Assembly: GCA_016784735.1 (NCBI GenBank) | Contig: JADHUC010000035.1 | Coordinates: 1 to 49,392, forward strand | DNA: 49,392 nucleotides | Source of the DNA: Pirellulaceae bacterium | GTDB taxonomy: Bacteria > Planctomycetota > Planctomycetia > Pirellulales > Pirellulaceae | Direction: 5' to 3' | Shown: piece after piece, positions 1-8,579 of the stretch | How the letters are laid out: every line of letters starts with the position of its first letter | Numbering within the stretch: position 1 is the first letter of the stretch | Program-made: the position numbers and the translations under genes | Notes under the pieces: model-generated | The model's input: the letters and a program-made list of their open reading frames with translations, nothing else | What the model was told of the DNA's origin: nothing | The model's database searches: none

Positions 1-477
1 GCACCAGGACAGGATCAGCCGGTCGTCATCGACCCTCGCGCAGCCTGGCATCAACGCATCGCCGTTGATATCCGACAGCGTGGCGATGGGCTGCCGCGTG
101 CCTCGGCCGACGCGTCGGCCGAGGATTCTCCACCGGTCGTCGCGCTTGGCAGCCCAGAACACCCACGCGGAATCTGCTCCCGCGGCCACCATCACCGGCG
201 CGGCGTGGATGCTGCCCTCCTGGCTGACCGTCTGCACCGGCCCCGGCTCACCGGGCCCTAACCGGCGGGCCAGCACTCGGTCGCGGCTCATTGAGTACGC
301 GTGCCACGCCATCCACGTGCTGCCGTCGGGCAACTGTACGAACGATGGTTTGGAGTCATACGTTGTGCCCTCGCCGTTCACTACCACGTCCGTCTGTTCG
401 GCACGTCCGGTTCCAGAAGCGGCAAACACGGCGCCTGCCGCCGCAGTCGCCAAGAAATCACGCCGGGAAACACTCAT
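1..477 (-). CDS. Tat-exported protein of unknown function, 3' end outside the window
   Basis: An open frame runs from ATG at 477 to the window edge with no stop (159 codons read). The protein starts MSVSRRDFLATAAAGAVFAA, a clear twin-arginine signal (SRRDFL plus hydrophobic stretch), so the product is predicted to be exported folded. The mature part contains phrases such as LPDGSTWMAWHAY and AWVFWAAKRDDRW, which resemble blades of a sialidase/BNR-like or WD-like beta propeller; that fold is an inference. It starts 12 bp after the stop of the DUF4838 gene, with a GGAGGA-type ribosome site (AAGGAGGACC) just upstream, so it is the third gene of the minus-strand operon starting at 5174. Its role is unknown; a propeller domain that handles or degrades a glycan would fit the neighbours. 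Confidence 0.75.
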   Translation of the reverse strand, partial: MSVSRRDFLATAAAGAVFAASGTGRAEQTDVVVNGEGTTYDSKPSFVQLPDGSTWMAWHAYSMSRDRVLARRLGPGEPGPVQTVSQEGSIHAAPVMVAAGADSAWVFWAAKRDDRWRILGRRVGRGTRQPIATLSDINGDALMPGCARVDDDRLILSWC

Positions 478-489
478 GATGGTCCTCCT

Positions 490-2697
490 TCAGCGAAGCA
501 ATTTCTCAAGGTGCTCCAGCGCACGTGAGGCGCCGCTCGCGGCGAAAGCGTCGGGGCGGGCGATGATAGCCGGAACAAAAAGTGTCGCTGACGTGACGTC
601 CTTGCGGAGCAACTCGGCGATGCGTCTGGCCTCGGCATAATGGCGACGCGCTTCGTCCTTCTCTCCGGCGCGCACAAGCTCGAACGCCTGGGCGCACGCG
701 TCGTAGTAGGTCACCGTACGCTCGCCATATTTGAACAATCGCTCGTCCTCTTTGATCCGGGCCTTGATCGGATCGGGAATCTCGGCGGCCATGGCCTCGT
801 CAACCAGCTTGCGACACGTTTCGGCATGGCCCACAATCTCCACCAACGTGGGACCCTCGCACTCCACACCCGGCTCGCGGCGGTACTGCAGGTGTGAGTT
901 GGGAAAGAGGTTCTCGGACCCCTTGTCGAGACGACGTGCCAGACCGTATTTCAGTTCGCGGGCGTTGGCGAGCATCTGTTCCAACGATTCATAGAACCGG
1001 CGCATGGTGCCGGCGACCGGACCGTAGCGACGAGCAAAATAATCTTCCCACAGCGCCTCGCAGTCGGCGTCCGGATCCCAAATCTGTCGAGCCATCTGGT
1101 AGTTGGTCAGGGCCTTGTTACCCCAATTGCCGTTCGTGCAGTGCATGTAGTGGAAGTGCCGCGCGCCTCCCTTGTGGTAATACTTGGGAATGTCGTTAGC
1201 CATGGTATGCATGAAACAGATGGGAAGACTCCTGAATCCGGAGATATTGTAGTACTCCCCGATACAGAGCTGACCCTCGTAGTGACGATCGGGATCGACG
1301 GCCCAGCCGTGCAGTTGACGTAGATACCCGGCGTTGGCGGGACAGTCGGGATGGTCGAAGTTGTGGACGTAGCAGCGGCCGATCGGGAAGAACGTGCCCA
1401 CGCAGGACTTGTAGTCAAAATCCCTGGGCAGCGGGCGGGTCGGAGGTTCGAGAACATCGGCGTACACGAGAAAACGGACGATGATCGGCCGGTTGATCTT
1501 GCCTTCCGCCTGCGCCTTCTTGATCCCCTGGTCGAACTCCTGTACCAGCCGAAGATAGCGATCCGTACGGTTACCCAACGTCTTGCACGCGTCACACTGG
1601 CACCACTTGCCGCCATCGAGAGTCCAGAGGCGTACCATGTCGGCATGCTGGTATTCGCCGTCGATGAGAGCTTGCACGTGGTTCTTTACGAACTCCGCAG
1701 CGGCATCTCGGTTCGACGTGCAGAAGTTAGTCCCCCACTCGCCACGCAGGCCTGGAATACGGCGTCCGTCGACCAGGGCGAACCACTCCGGGTGTGCCTC
1801 GAAATACGTCAGCTTGCGATCCTTGTCGGCGTCGCCGCTATACTGCGCGCTCTGGGCATACGGGTCCTTGGATTCCTTCTCGTCGCCCTTGAAGCTCGGA
1901 TGGTCATAGGGATAGGCCGCGCCGGGGTTGAGAAAGAGGTGCATTGCGGTGTGGCCGCCGCAGGCCATCTTGATGCCCAGCTTACGCAACAGCGCCGGAT
2001 CGCTCTTTTCCAGGCTCCACAAATTGAGCCGATTCCTCGCCATCCACAGGAAAAAGCCCAAGCCGGGCTCGGGGCGGTCCCACGTTCTGGCGCGGAAGCC
2101 ACGAACAGAAAAGGCCGGTCGCTCGCTGATGTCGAGTTCGCTGACCTTCTCCGCATGCGGCACAACATCATGGAGCTCACCCGGACCGAACCAGCGGCAA
2201 CTCATGCGATACAACAGGTCGTAGGCCCCGTAAAGCGTGCCCACCCGACCGCCGCCGGCAACCAGTGTGATGCGCCGACCGTCAAGTGTGGCGGCCTTGA
2301 TGCGGTATCCTTCCTGGCCGAGTTCGCTGAGGGATTCCGCACTCACGCCCAGCCGGTTAGCCAATTCTCGGCTGACCGCGTTGGACTGCGGCCCGCCTAC
2401 CAAGATCAACTCACCATCGGGCGCGTTGCCGTCGTCGACGATGGCGAAATCGTCAGCCCGTCCCGTCATCTTGCGCAGGTAGCACTGCAGTTCCAGTGCC
2501 GCGAAACACTCGGTGCAAACAGTATCGTCCGTGTTGTCTACGTCAAGCCAATTCACCTTGGCTTCCCCACGACCCGCCACGGCAGCCGAGGCACATGGAC
2601 CGAAGTTGACCACAATGGTCGTCTCGGCTGAGACGTGCCCGCCTGCCGGACCGAGAATCAGCAGCACGCTTGACAGTACGACGCTAGTCGTCTTCAT
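490..2697 (-). CDS. Secreted DUF4838 / alpha-glucuronidase-like protein
   Basis: 735 aa with a Sec signal peptide (residues 1-24, ending HVSA). Residues about 55-175 look like the N-terminal beta domain of alpha-glucuronidases (ELQCYLRKMTG, ILVGG, GTLYGAYDLLY, then CRWFGPGE). The centre and C-terminal half (about 200-640) match the DUF4838 type seen in planctomycete and Bacteroidetes glycan loci, with a WCQCDAC cysteine motif near 365-371 and the stretch HFHYMHCTNGNWGNKALTNY. These proteins are thought to be glycoside-hydrolase-like, but I know of no assigned reaction. The start is supported by GGAGGAAT 7 bp before ATG. It lies 32 bp downstream of the Fe-S protein gene and 12 bp upstream of the Tat protein gene. 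Family assignment is good; enzymatic role is inferred. Confidence 0.85.
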   Translation of the reverse strand: MKTTSVVLSSVLLILGPAGGHVSAETTIVVNFGPCASAAVAGRGEAKVNWLDVDNTDDTVCTECFAALELQCYLRKMTGRADDFAIVDDGNAPDGELILVGGPQSNAVSRELANRLGVSAESLSELGQEGYRIKAATLDGRRITLVAGGGRVGTLYGAYDLLYRMSCRWFGPGELHDVVPHAEKVSELDISERPAFSVRGFRARTWDRPEPGLGFFLWMARNRLNLWSLEKSDPALLRKLGIKMACGGHTAMHLFLNPGAAYPYDHPSFKGDEKESKDPYAQSAQYSGDADKDRKLTYFEAHPEWFALVDGRRIPGLRGEWGTNFCTSNRDAAAEFVKNHVQALIDGEYQHADMVRLWTLDGGKWCQCDACKTLGNRTDRYLRLVQEFDQGIKKAQAEGKINRPIIVRFLVYADVLEPPTRPLPRDFDYKSCVGTFFPIGRCYVHNFDHPDCPANAGYLRQLHGWAVDPDRHYEGQLCIGEYYNISGFRSLPICFMHTMANDIPKYYHKGGARHFHYMHCTNGNWGNKALTNYQMARQIWDPDADCEALWEDYFARRYGPVAGTMRRFYESLEQMLANARELKYGLARRLDKGSENLFPNSHLQYRREPGVECEGPTLVEIVGHAETCRKLVDEAMAAEIPDPIKARIKEDERLFKYGERTVTYYDACAQAFELVRAGEKDEARRHYAEARRIAELLRKDVTSATLFVPAIIARPDAFAASGASRALEHLEKLLR

Positions 2698-2729
2698 CGT
2701 GGAATTCCTCCGTTAGGCCAGGCCACAGC

Positions 2730-5174
2730 CTATTCTCCTGCCGCGGGACACGTCGGGCAGACCTGCAAACATCGCGGGAGAATGGAAATCCGAGCTTTCT
2801 GTAGCGGGTCCAACTGTTCCATCGCTTGTCTCAGATTGTCCGGCGTGATCTTCTCCGGCGGCAAAATGTCGGTCTGGGAACCAAGATACTTCGGTCCGGC
2901 CTCTCCGACCAGACCGTATCTCTTTGCCCAATCGCAACGCAGAGGGTCCAGCGTCGCCCACTGGAGCGTCTTGTCTTCGAGCTGGATCGATACGCTCGAT
3001 TCGCTGGGCAGGGCCGTCACCGGGCAAGCGCGAACACACTCGCCGCACTGCCTGCAGAGTGGTGGGCCGTGGTACAGAGTACTTTGATCCAATGGGGCCT
3101 CGGTGACGATGGCGATGAAACGCTGCCTGATGCCATACTCCGGAGTGATCGCCACCCCGTGCCAGCCCATGTCACCCAGACCCGCGGCGACCGCAGGCAG
3201 ACTGTTTGCCGTCGCATCGGGATATAAACCAGTGGTTCCGCCCCAGAACGGACGATTGTTGTAGACATAAGACGCTTGTCCGAAGAGATCGCACGTGGCA
3301 AAGCTCCGATATCCGAATTGTTCCAAGTAGCACACCAGCTTGAAGGCAAGATACCGCAATTCGATCAGCGTCTGCATTTGCGAATACGCGTAAGGGGCCA
3401 CTGGTTCAGACGGCTCTTTGAGCGCCCTGTCCAGATTGGCGTTCGTGGGGTGGATGCCGCAAACGATCACCGAGCGGGGGTTGTCTAGATAGGAGTCCGG
3501 TCTCTTCACGTCCAGCGGCGAGTGGTCGATGTGCACGTCTGCCTTGCCGTGCATCGGCCCCTTGTCCATCGCGGTGAAATAGCCGTCGCGCAGCATCTCC
3601 TGCTCAAGGCTCCCAGCCAGATCGTTCAGTCGCTCGACGCCGCTCACGCCGAACAACTCGGCACCGAACTCAGTAGCCTTTTTCCCAACGACCTCCGTCA
3701 CGTTGACGGGAACATTTCGCATCGCGCGAGGGCTTGGTTGGAGTACAGCCTTTAGGCTGCCTTCCCCGCAGGCTAAAGCCTGTACTCCAACGTCAGTTGC
3801 GGCTCGACTGTTTCGTTCGGGCACGCCGTCCTGGGACGGGATTTCCACTCTGGCTATCGGGGACAACGGAGCGTCGGTAATCGAGACCATGTAGGAGTAA
3901 CCGGGCTTGTTGTCCAGACCGGCGGGCGCCAACAACGACTTCGGGTCCAGGTCGCTGTCACTCAGGGCTGCCCAGCCTCGATCTTCGAGATACTTCACCA
4001 GCTTCTGTTCGGTGAAAGCGATCTGATACAGCGCGCCGTCCAACGCAGCGCTCTCGGTGCCCACTGTCTCTTTGGAGAAATAGCTGAATCTCTCGCCGGC
4101 CGACGCGGAACTGCCTTCGACTGATCCGGGGTAGTGAATGCCCAGCAAGATGGCATTCTCTGCCCCAGGCAGGAAGTCTTCCAATGTGGTTCCCGCCGCG
4201 CGAAGATCCTCTTTCGAGAGAAAGGCGATCAGGTCCATGCCGTCGGCAAACGCCATGTTGATCAGCCGTTCTGACACCATCTGAGCTCGGAGCGGGTGAT
4301 CGGCAGTGGGCTGGAACTCCTTCTTCCTTCGGTAGACGTGGTAGCGATCGTCGTCGGCCCGTAGATGGGGCGGCATGCACGATTTGTAACAACTGCATTC
4401 CCAGGTGTACTGGCCGTACTTCTCTTCCATCTCCAGCACCGTGTCGGCGTCGATCTTCTCGGGCCATTCTTTGCGGACGTCGATCAGGAAGTGGTCGCTG
4501 GCGCCGCATCGCCATTTGTTCTTCTTCAGGTACTTGAAGACCCTGTCTTCTATTTTGACTTCGACCAGCCCCTCGGTCTCTGTGGACAAGGCGCCGGACG
4601 GACAGTGCTTTCGGCATTCCATGCAGAGATCGCAAAGCGGCGGGCCGGAGTAGAGAGGATCGGCCTTCAGGGGGGCCGCCGTGACAATCGACATCAATCG
4701 CACGCGCGGCCCGTATTCGTACGACAGAAAATTGCAGTTCCAGGCGAATTCGCCCAGCCCCGCGGCAACCGCCGCATGCATATGAGACAAGTCCGGCGCC
4801 CAGGGTTCTTCAATGTCTTTGTAGGGCCGATAGCGCCAAGCGGAAGTCGGCGGGACGAAGAAAGTGGCGTAACCTTCGTCCTCCAAGAACTTCGAGACCC
4901 AAAACGCGCTTTGAGCAGCGATGTACTCGGCGATGCCCATGGCCATGGCGGGGCCCGGCTCACTCCAGGGAGGCGGACCGCCGACCTCCAGGCAACTGTC
5001 GGGGACGTGCCCGCCGATCACGATCACTGAACGCGCCTCGGGAAGCAGACCTTGGGGGCTCAGCTTCAACGGGGCATGCTCCCAACGCTCGACGTTGGCG
5101 ATCCCCACGATATCCGCGCCTCGCCGCCGCGCCAGAGACTTCACTTTCTCCGCCAAGTCCAACTCGAATCGCAT
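2730..5174 (-). CDS. Three-module Fe-S protein related to epoxyqueuosine reductase (QueG-like)
   Basis: 814 aa, about twice the usual QueG-like length, no signal peptide, so probably cytoplasmic. Module 1 (1-290) and module 3 (490-814) each carry a reductase-like N-domain (ARSVIVIGGHVPDS; PRSVIVCGIHPTN), the phrase AAGLGEFAWN/AAGLGDMGWH, and a CxxCxxCxxxCP ferredoxin motif (C181-C191 and C707-C717). Module 2 (about 298-437) keeps the N-domain pattern (GAENAILLGIHYPG, YSYMVSITDAPL) but has no Fe-S motif. Extra cysteines occur at 260, 262, 266 and at 802, 806, 809. Residues 462-479 are encoded by a palindromic repeat inserted in frame between modules 2 and 3. The family includes epoxyqueuosine reductases and reductive-dehalogenase relatives; a queuosine role is unlikely here given the operon with a DUF4838 protein. 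SD is CGGAG before ATG 5174. Confidence 0.8.
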   Translation of the reverse strand: MRFELDLAEKVKSLARRRGADIVGIANVERWEHAPLKLSPQGLLPEARSVIVIGGHVPDSCLEVGGPPPWSEPGPAMAMGIAEYIAAQSAFWVSKFLEDEGYATFFVPPTSAWRYRPYKDIEEPWAPDLSHMHAAVAAGLGEFAWNCNFLSYEYGPRVRLMSIVTAAPLKADPLYSGPPLCDLCMECRKHCPSGALSTETEGLVEVKIEDRVFKYLKKNKWRCGASDHFLIDVRKEWPEKIDADTVLEMEEKYGQYTWECSCYKSCMPPHLRADDDRYHVYRRKKEFQPTADHPLRAQMVSERLINMAFADGMDLIAFLSKEDLRAAGTTLEDFLPGAENAILLGIHYPGSVEGSSASAGERFSYFSKETVGTESAALDGALYQIAFTEQKLVKYLEDRGWAALSDSDLDPKSLLAPAGLDNKPGYSYMVSITDAPLSPIARVEIPSQDGVPERNSRAATDVGVQALACGEGSLKAVLQPSPRAMRNVPVNVTEVVGKKATEFGAELFGVSGVERLNDLAGSLEQEMLRDGYFTAMDKGPMHGKADVHIDHSPLDVKRPDSYLDNPRSVIVCGIHPTNANLDRALKEPSEPVAPYAYSQMQTLIELRYLAFKLVCYLEQFGYRSFATCDLFGQASYVYNNRPFWGGTTGLYPDATANSLPAVAAGLGDMGWHGVAITPEYGIRQRFIAIVTEAPLDQSTLYHGPPLCRQCGECVRACPVTALPSESSVSIQLEDKTLQWATLDPLRCDWAKRYGLVGEAGPKYLGSQTDILPPEKITPDNLRQAMEQLDPLQKARISILPRCLQVCPTCPAAGE
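3738..3790. repeat. Palindromic repeat, family A copy 1, inside the Fe-S protein gene
   Basis: An inverted repeat with 22-bp arms (3738-3759 and 3769-3790), starting TTGGAGTACAG and ending CTGTACTCCAA. Each arm is also a hairpin of its own: CAGCC-TTTA-GGCTG on the left, CAGGC-TAAA-GCCTG on the right. The arms differ at two positions, and these are compensatory, so both inner palindromes stay perfect. It is read in frame as residues 462-479 of the Fe-S protein. Confidence 0.85.
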
Positions 5175-5420
5175 ATAGTTTTCTCCGTGTTAGAATATCT
5201 ATGCGTCTGCTGTTCGCTCGAGAGGTTTATAACGCCAACAAGCCCCTTATTGCAGTAGGGCCCTTCTATTGGGTCATGGCGAGTTTCCCGGCAGTTGAAC
5301 CACGACGATATGAATTTGGCAGAGCCAGCCGTGATGGCACTGCACAGACATCGACGTTTAGCCGATGGGATATTGAATGTGATCACCAAGACTACGTCTT
5401 CGCCGGGCAGGAGAACACCC

Positions 5421-8400
5421 ATGGTTTTTCGATCAGTAGTGCTTGCGTGTCTTGCGTTCCAGTCCAGCGCTGCGCTCGAAGCGGCCGGGCCGGTGGGAAG
5501 CTGGGATTTCACAACGAAAGCCGACGTGGTTCGTGACTTGAGCGGTCATGGAGACGATCTGCGGATCGAGGGCTGCGAATGGATGTCGAGCAAGGTTGGC
5601 CAAGCGCTGTACATCCCGCGAAAAGGAGCACGCGTTTGGTGCGAGAAACCGAACTCGCAGCTTGGCCCATCCCAGGCGGTTAGCATCGTCGCGTGGGTCC
5701 GAGCGATCAAGCAAGGCACGTACCGTGGCATCGTGGACCATGGAAGAGGCTGGGGAGACGCCAACAAGGGATATCGACTGATGCTCTACGGGAACGGCAT
5801 GCGCTTCATGGTTCAGGGCGACCAGCCCGTGAATCTCACCGGCGGAGAAACCTTGATGGGCCAATGGCATCAGGTTGCGGCGACCTACGACGGTCAGAGC
5901 GCTGCCGTCTTCCTGGATGGCCGCGAAGTCCGGCGAGTCCCGCTCACCGGCCCGATCGACTACCGAGGCGTTGAAGGCAAGTTCATTATCGGCGCGAACG
6001 AGAATGGAGGTCTGGGTGGCGAGATCGCGTGGCTGAAGGTGTTTGACTGCGCGCTGAGCCAAACGGAAGTGGCAGCCGATTTTGAAGCCGGCCGCAAGAT
6101 CCGGTTGACGACGGAAGAGCTAGGCGAATTTCTGTACGCCGGAGCAGAAAAATGTGCTCTGGAAGCCGTTCCCGATGCCCCGTTCGTCAGAGATCGTCAC
6201 ACAGCGCTTCTGGCACACATGGACGCTCCGGACCACTCTGACGCCGAATACGCGCGGTGGGACGGTCGGGCCGGAGGTGGAGAAATGAACCACGCTGCTC
6301 CCGGCCACTTCGGCTCGGCTGTCGAGCTGTTGGGTGAGGGCGCACCGATACTGTACCGAGGGGCGGGCAATTGCAGCTTGCAGCGGGGAACTTGCGAATT
6401 CTGGATGAAGATGCCCGACGACCTGGACGCATCAACGGCCGCCAGCGACCGATATCTGCTGACCATCCTTCCGGAATGGCACGTCGGTTATGGTGACCGT
6501 CCCAGCGTCCATTTGTGCCTGCGCGGGCACGCTGCCAGCAAGACCTTGCAGTTGGCCGCCCACACGGGCCGTATCGGCTGGTACAGCCATCTGAACGGGC
6601 GGACCATCTGCGACACGGCCCAGACGGTGCTTCGCATCCCCCTTCGCACAGTAACCAGCCCCGGCTGGCACCACGTCCTGTGCTCGTGGACGCTCGACGA
6701 AAAGGGACGAGTCTGGCTGATCGTGGACGGCCAAGGGGTCACTGCGGAACTGGACCGGGAGCCGAGTCCGCTGCCGGCCATCCCGTGCTATAAGGTCTTT
6801 CTCGGCGGCTCGTACTTTCCCGATGTCTACTGCCCGACCGCACGGGCGGTCTTCGATGAATTCAGGCTGCTCGATTTGCCGGTGACACACCGTCTGTCCG
6901 GCGCCCAAACGCCGCAGCCGCTGCCTTCCGAGGGCGATGAGAACCTGCTGATGCACGCGGAGGATATCTGTCGGCATCTGCTGGATTTCACGGCAAAGCT
7001 CCAGATGGGCGGCGGGTGGGAAGGGCTCTATACCTGGCCGAACCTGATGCCCGACGAGAGCCCCGGCAGCTACGCGGCGGCGGCCGAAGACGAATACACG
7101 ATGCGATACATCGTCCCGGCCTTCCTGCGTGCGTACGAAGTACTCGGCGAGGATCGCTACCTGCGCGTCGCGGAGAAGTGTGGGCAGATGCTCGTCAAGA
7201 CTCAGGACGCGAACGGCGCGTGGTGTCAAGGGTACGTCGTCATGCCCGACGGCTATCATGCGGTCAGCCCCGGCGGAGGCGCCATCCAGGAAGGCACGCA
7301 GACGGATCCGTTGCGATTGCTATTCTGGCTGTGGCGATTGACCAAACGGCAGGAGTACTTCGACGCGGCCATCAAGTCGGCCGAGTTCGTCCGGGCCGCC
7401 CAACTGCCCTGCGGCGCGTGGCCGCTCGCGTTCAACTCGCAAACCATGCAGCCGGCTGGCGGTTACTCCGGCTTACCCACTCTGAACGACGGGGCAACCG
7501 TGTGGGGCATGAAGGCCATGCTCATGGGCTGGCACCTCGCAGGCGACGACGATTACCTCGAAGCGTTGCGCAAGGCGGGTGACTGGCTCGTTGCCGCACA
7601 GATCAAAGGCCCGGAAGCCGTCGGTTGGGCCGAACAGTACGGGGCGGACGGCAAACCGGCCTGGGCGCGTCGCTTCGAGCCGCCGATGGTCTGTCTGACG
7701 GCGGTCACCTACGCCGCCGAGGGCCTGCTGCTTGTGTACGACCTGACCGGCGAAACGAAATATCTTCAGCCTTTGCGCGACTGCGTGACTTGGGGCCAGG
7801 GCCTACCGGACGAGAAGAAGACGTACCTCTATTACGACCCGCAAGACGGCCGACCCGTGGTTTCAGCGGACCACAAGATCCTGAAACTCGGCGAACCCGG
7901 TTTCGACCAGCACAGCCGCTACCGCACACCGGCGGACTATTTCGACCGCATCGCGGCGCGCTTGAAAGCGCGAGACGAACACGGCCCGTTGGTGCCTTGT
8001 TTGTGGGCCGCGCCGAGCGTACACGCAACCGGCGCCACCGACCTCGAACGACAGGTGGCCACGTCGAGGCTACAAGGGTGGAGCACCATGTGTGCCCGGT
8101 CCGCTTTCGAACAGCAGCCGCTGACGCGCGAGCAGGTGATCGGCCAGTTGAAGCCAATCGAGTCCGCGATCGCGGGTCATGTTACCCATCTGGATGCGTT
8201 CGCGTCGGGGCGTTTCCCAGCCGGCTTGATCCTGAACACCCACCCTCGCCACGGACGCTGCTTCTGGCCGGGCAAGGGCGCCATTGCCGCGCTGCCCGTG
8301 CTGGACTACCTCCACTACGCAAAGGTCGCAGCCGGCGACATGGCGGTCGCCACGGTGCCCCGCATGACCGACGGGTATTTTGGCTACATCGATCCCAGAC

Positions 8401-8432
8401 GCGACTGGTATGAAACCACGTTTCCCAGATGA
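5421..8432 (+). CDS. Secreted LamG + pectate-lyase (PL10-like) protein
   Basis: 1003 aa from ATG 5421, chosen because it begins a signal peptide (MVFRSVVLACLAFQSSAALEAAG) and has CAGGAGAA 8 bp upstream; an in-frame ATG at 5295 would put 42 unlikely residues in front. Two concanavalin-like LamG regions follow (about 25-230: GSWDF, SIVAWVRAI, WHQVAATYDG, VFLDGREV; about 290-520: FWMKMP, GWHHVLCSW, FDEFRLLD). The C-terminal half is an alpha/alpha-toroid enzyme domain with WYxGY-type repeats, GWAEQYGADGKPAWARRFEP and LLFWLWRLT, resembling the pectic acid lyase family PL10. LamG domains usually bind carbohydrate. It is likely an extracellular or periplasmic polysaccharide lyase for uronic-acid glycans; a non-lyase alpha/alpha-barrel glycosidase is the alternative. 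It is divergent from the operon at 5174. Confidence 0.75.
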   Translation: MVFRSVVLACLAFQSSAALEAAGPVGSWDFTTKADVVRDLSGHGDDLRIEGCEWMSSKVGQALYIPRKGARVWCEKPNSQLGPSQAVSIVAWVRAIKQGTYRGIVDHGRGWGDANKGYRLMLYGNGMRFMVQGDQPVNLTGGETLMGQWHQVAATYDGQSAAVFLDGREVRRVPLTGPIDYRGVEGKFIIGANENGGLGGEIAWLKVFDCALSQTEVAADFEAGRKIRLTTEELGEFLYAGAEKCALEAVPDAPFVRDRHTALLAHMDAPDHSDAEYARWDGRAGGGEMNHAAPGHFGSAVELLGEGAPILYRGAGNCSLQRGTCEFWMKMPDDLDASTAASDRYLLTILPEWHVGYGDRPSVHLCLRGHAASKTLQLAAHTGRIGWYSHLNGRTICDTAQTVLRIPLRTVTSPGWHHVLCSWTLDEKGRVWLIVDGQGVTAELDREPSPLPAIPCYKVFLGGSYFPDVYCPTARAVFDEFRLLDLPVTHRLSGAQTPQPLPSEGDENLLMHAEDICRHLLDFTAKLQMGGGWEGLYTWPNLMPDESPGSYAAAAEDEYTMRYIVPAFLRAYEVLGEDRYLRVAEKCGQMLVKTQDANGAWCQGYVVMPDGYHAVSPGGGAIQEGTQTDPLRLLFWLWRLTKRQEYFDAAIKSAEFVRAAQLPCGAWPLAFNSQTMQPAGGYSGLPTLNDGATVWGMKAMLMGWHLAGDDDYLEALRKAGDWLVAAQIKGPEAVGWAEQYGADGKPAWARRFEPPMVCLTAVTYAAEGLLLVYDLTGETKYLQPLRDCVTWGQGLPDEKKTYLYYDPQDGRPVVSADHKILKLGEPGFDQHSRYRTPADYFDRIAARLKARDEHGPLVPCLWAAPSVHATGATDLERQVATSRLQGWSTMCARSAFEQQPLTREQVIGQLKPIESAIAGHVTHLDAFASGRFPAGLILNTHPRHGRCFWPGKGAIAALPVLDYLHYAKVAAGDMAVATVPRMTDGYFGYIDPRRDWYETTFPR

Positions 8433-8579
8433 CTCTGCTCGCTGACGACGCTACGGGAGAAGCTTGTCAAGAGGACGCAGCGTGTCATAATCGCGACACT
8501 GCGAGCCCGGATCGGTTGCAGACTCAACGTAGATGGGAAACATCGGTTCAATGTCACACGACCACGCGGGAGACGAACG

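Noticed and set aside
1351..2631. Plus-strand open frame of 426 codons inside the DUF4838 gene
   Set aside because: High-GC shadow frame; the minus-strand protein has a signal peptide, ribosome site and recognisable domains.
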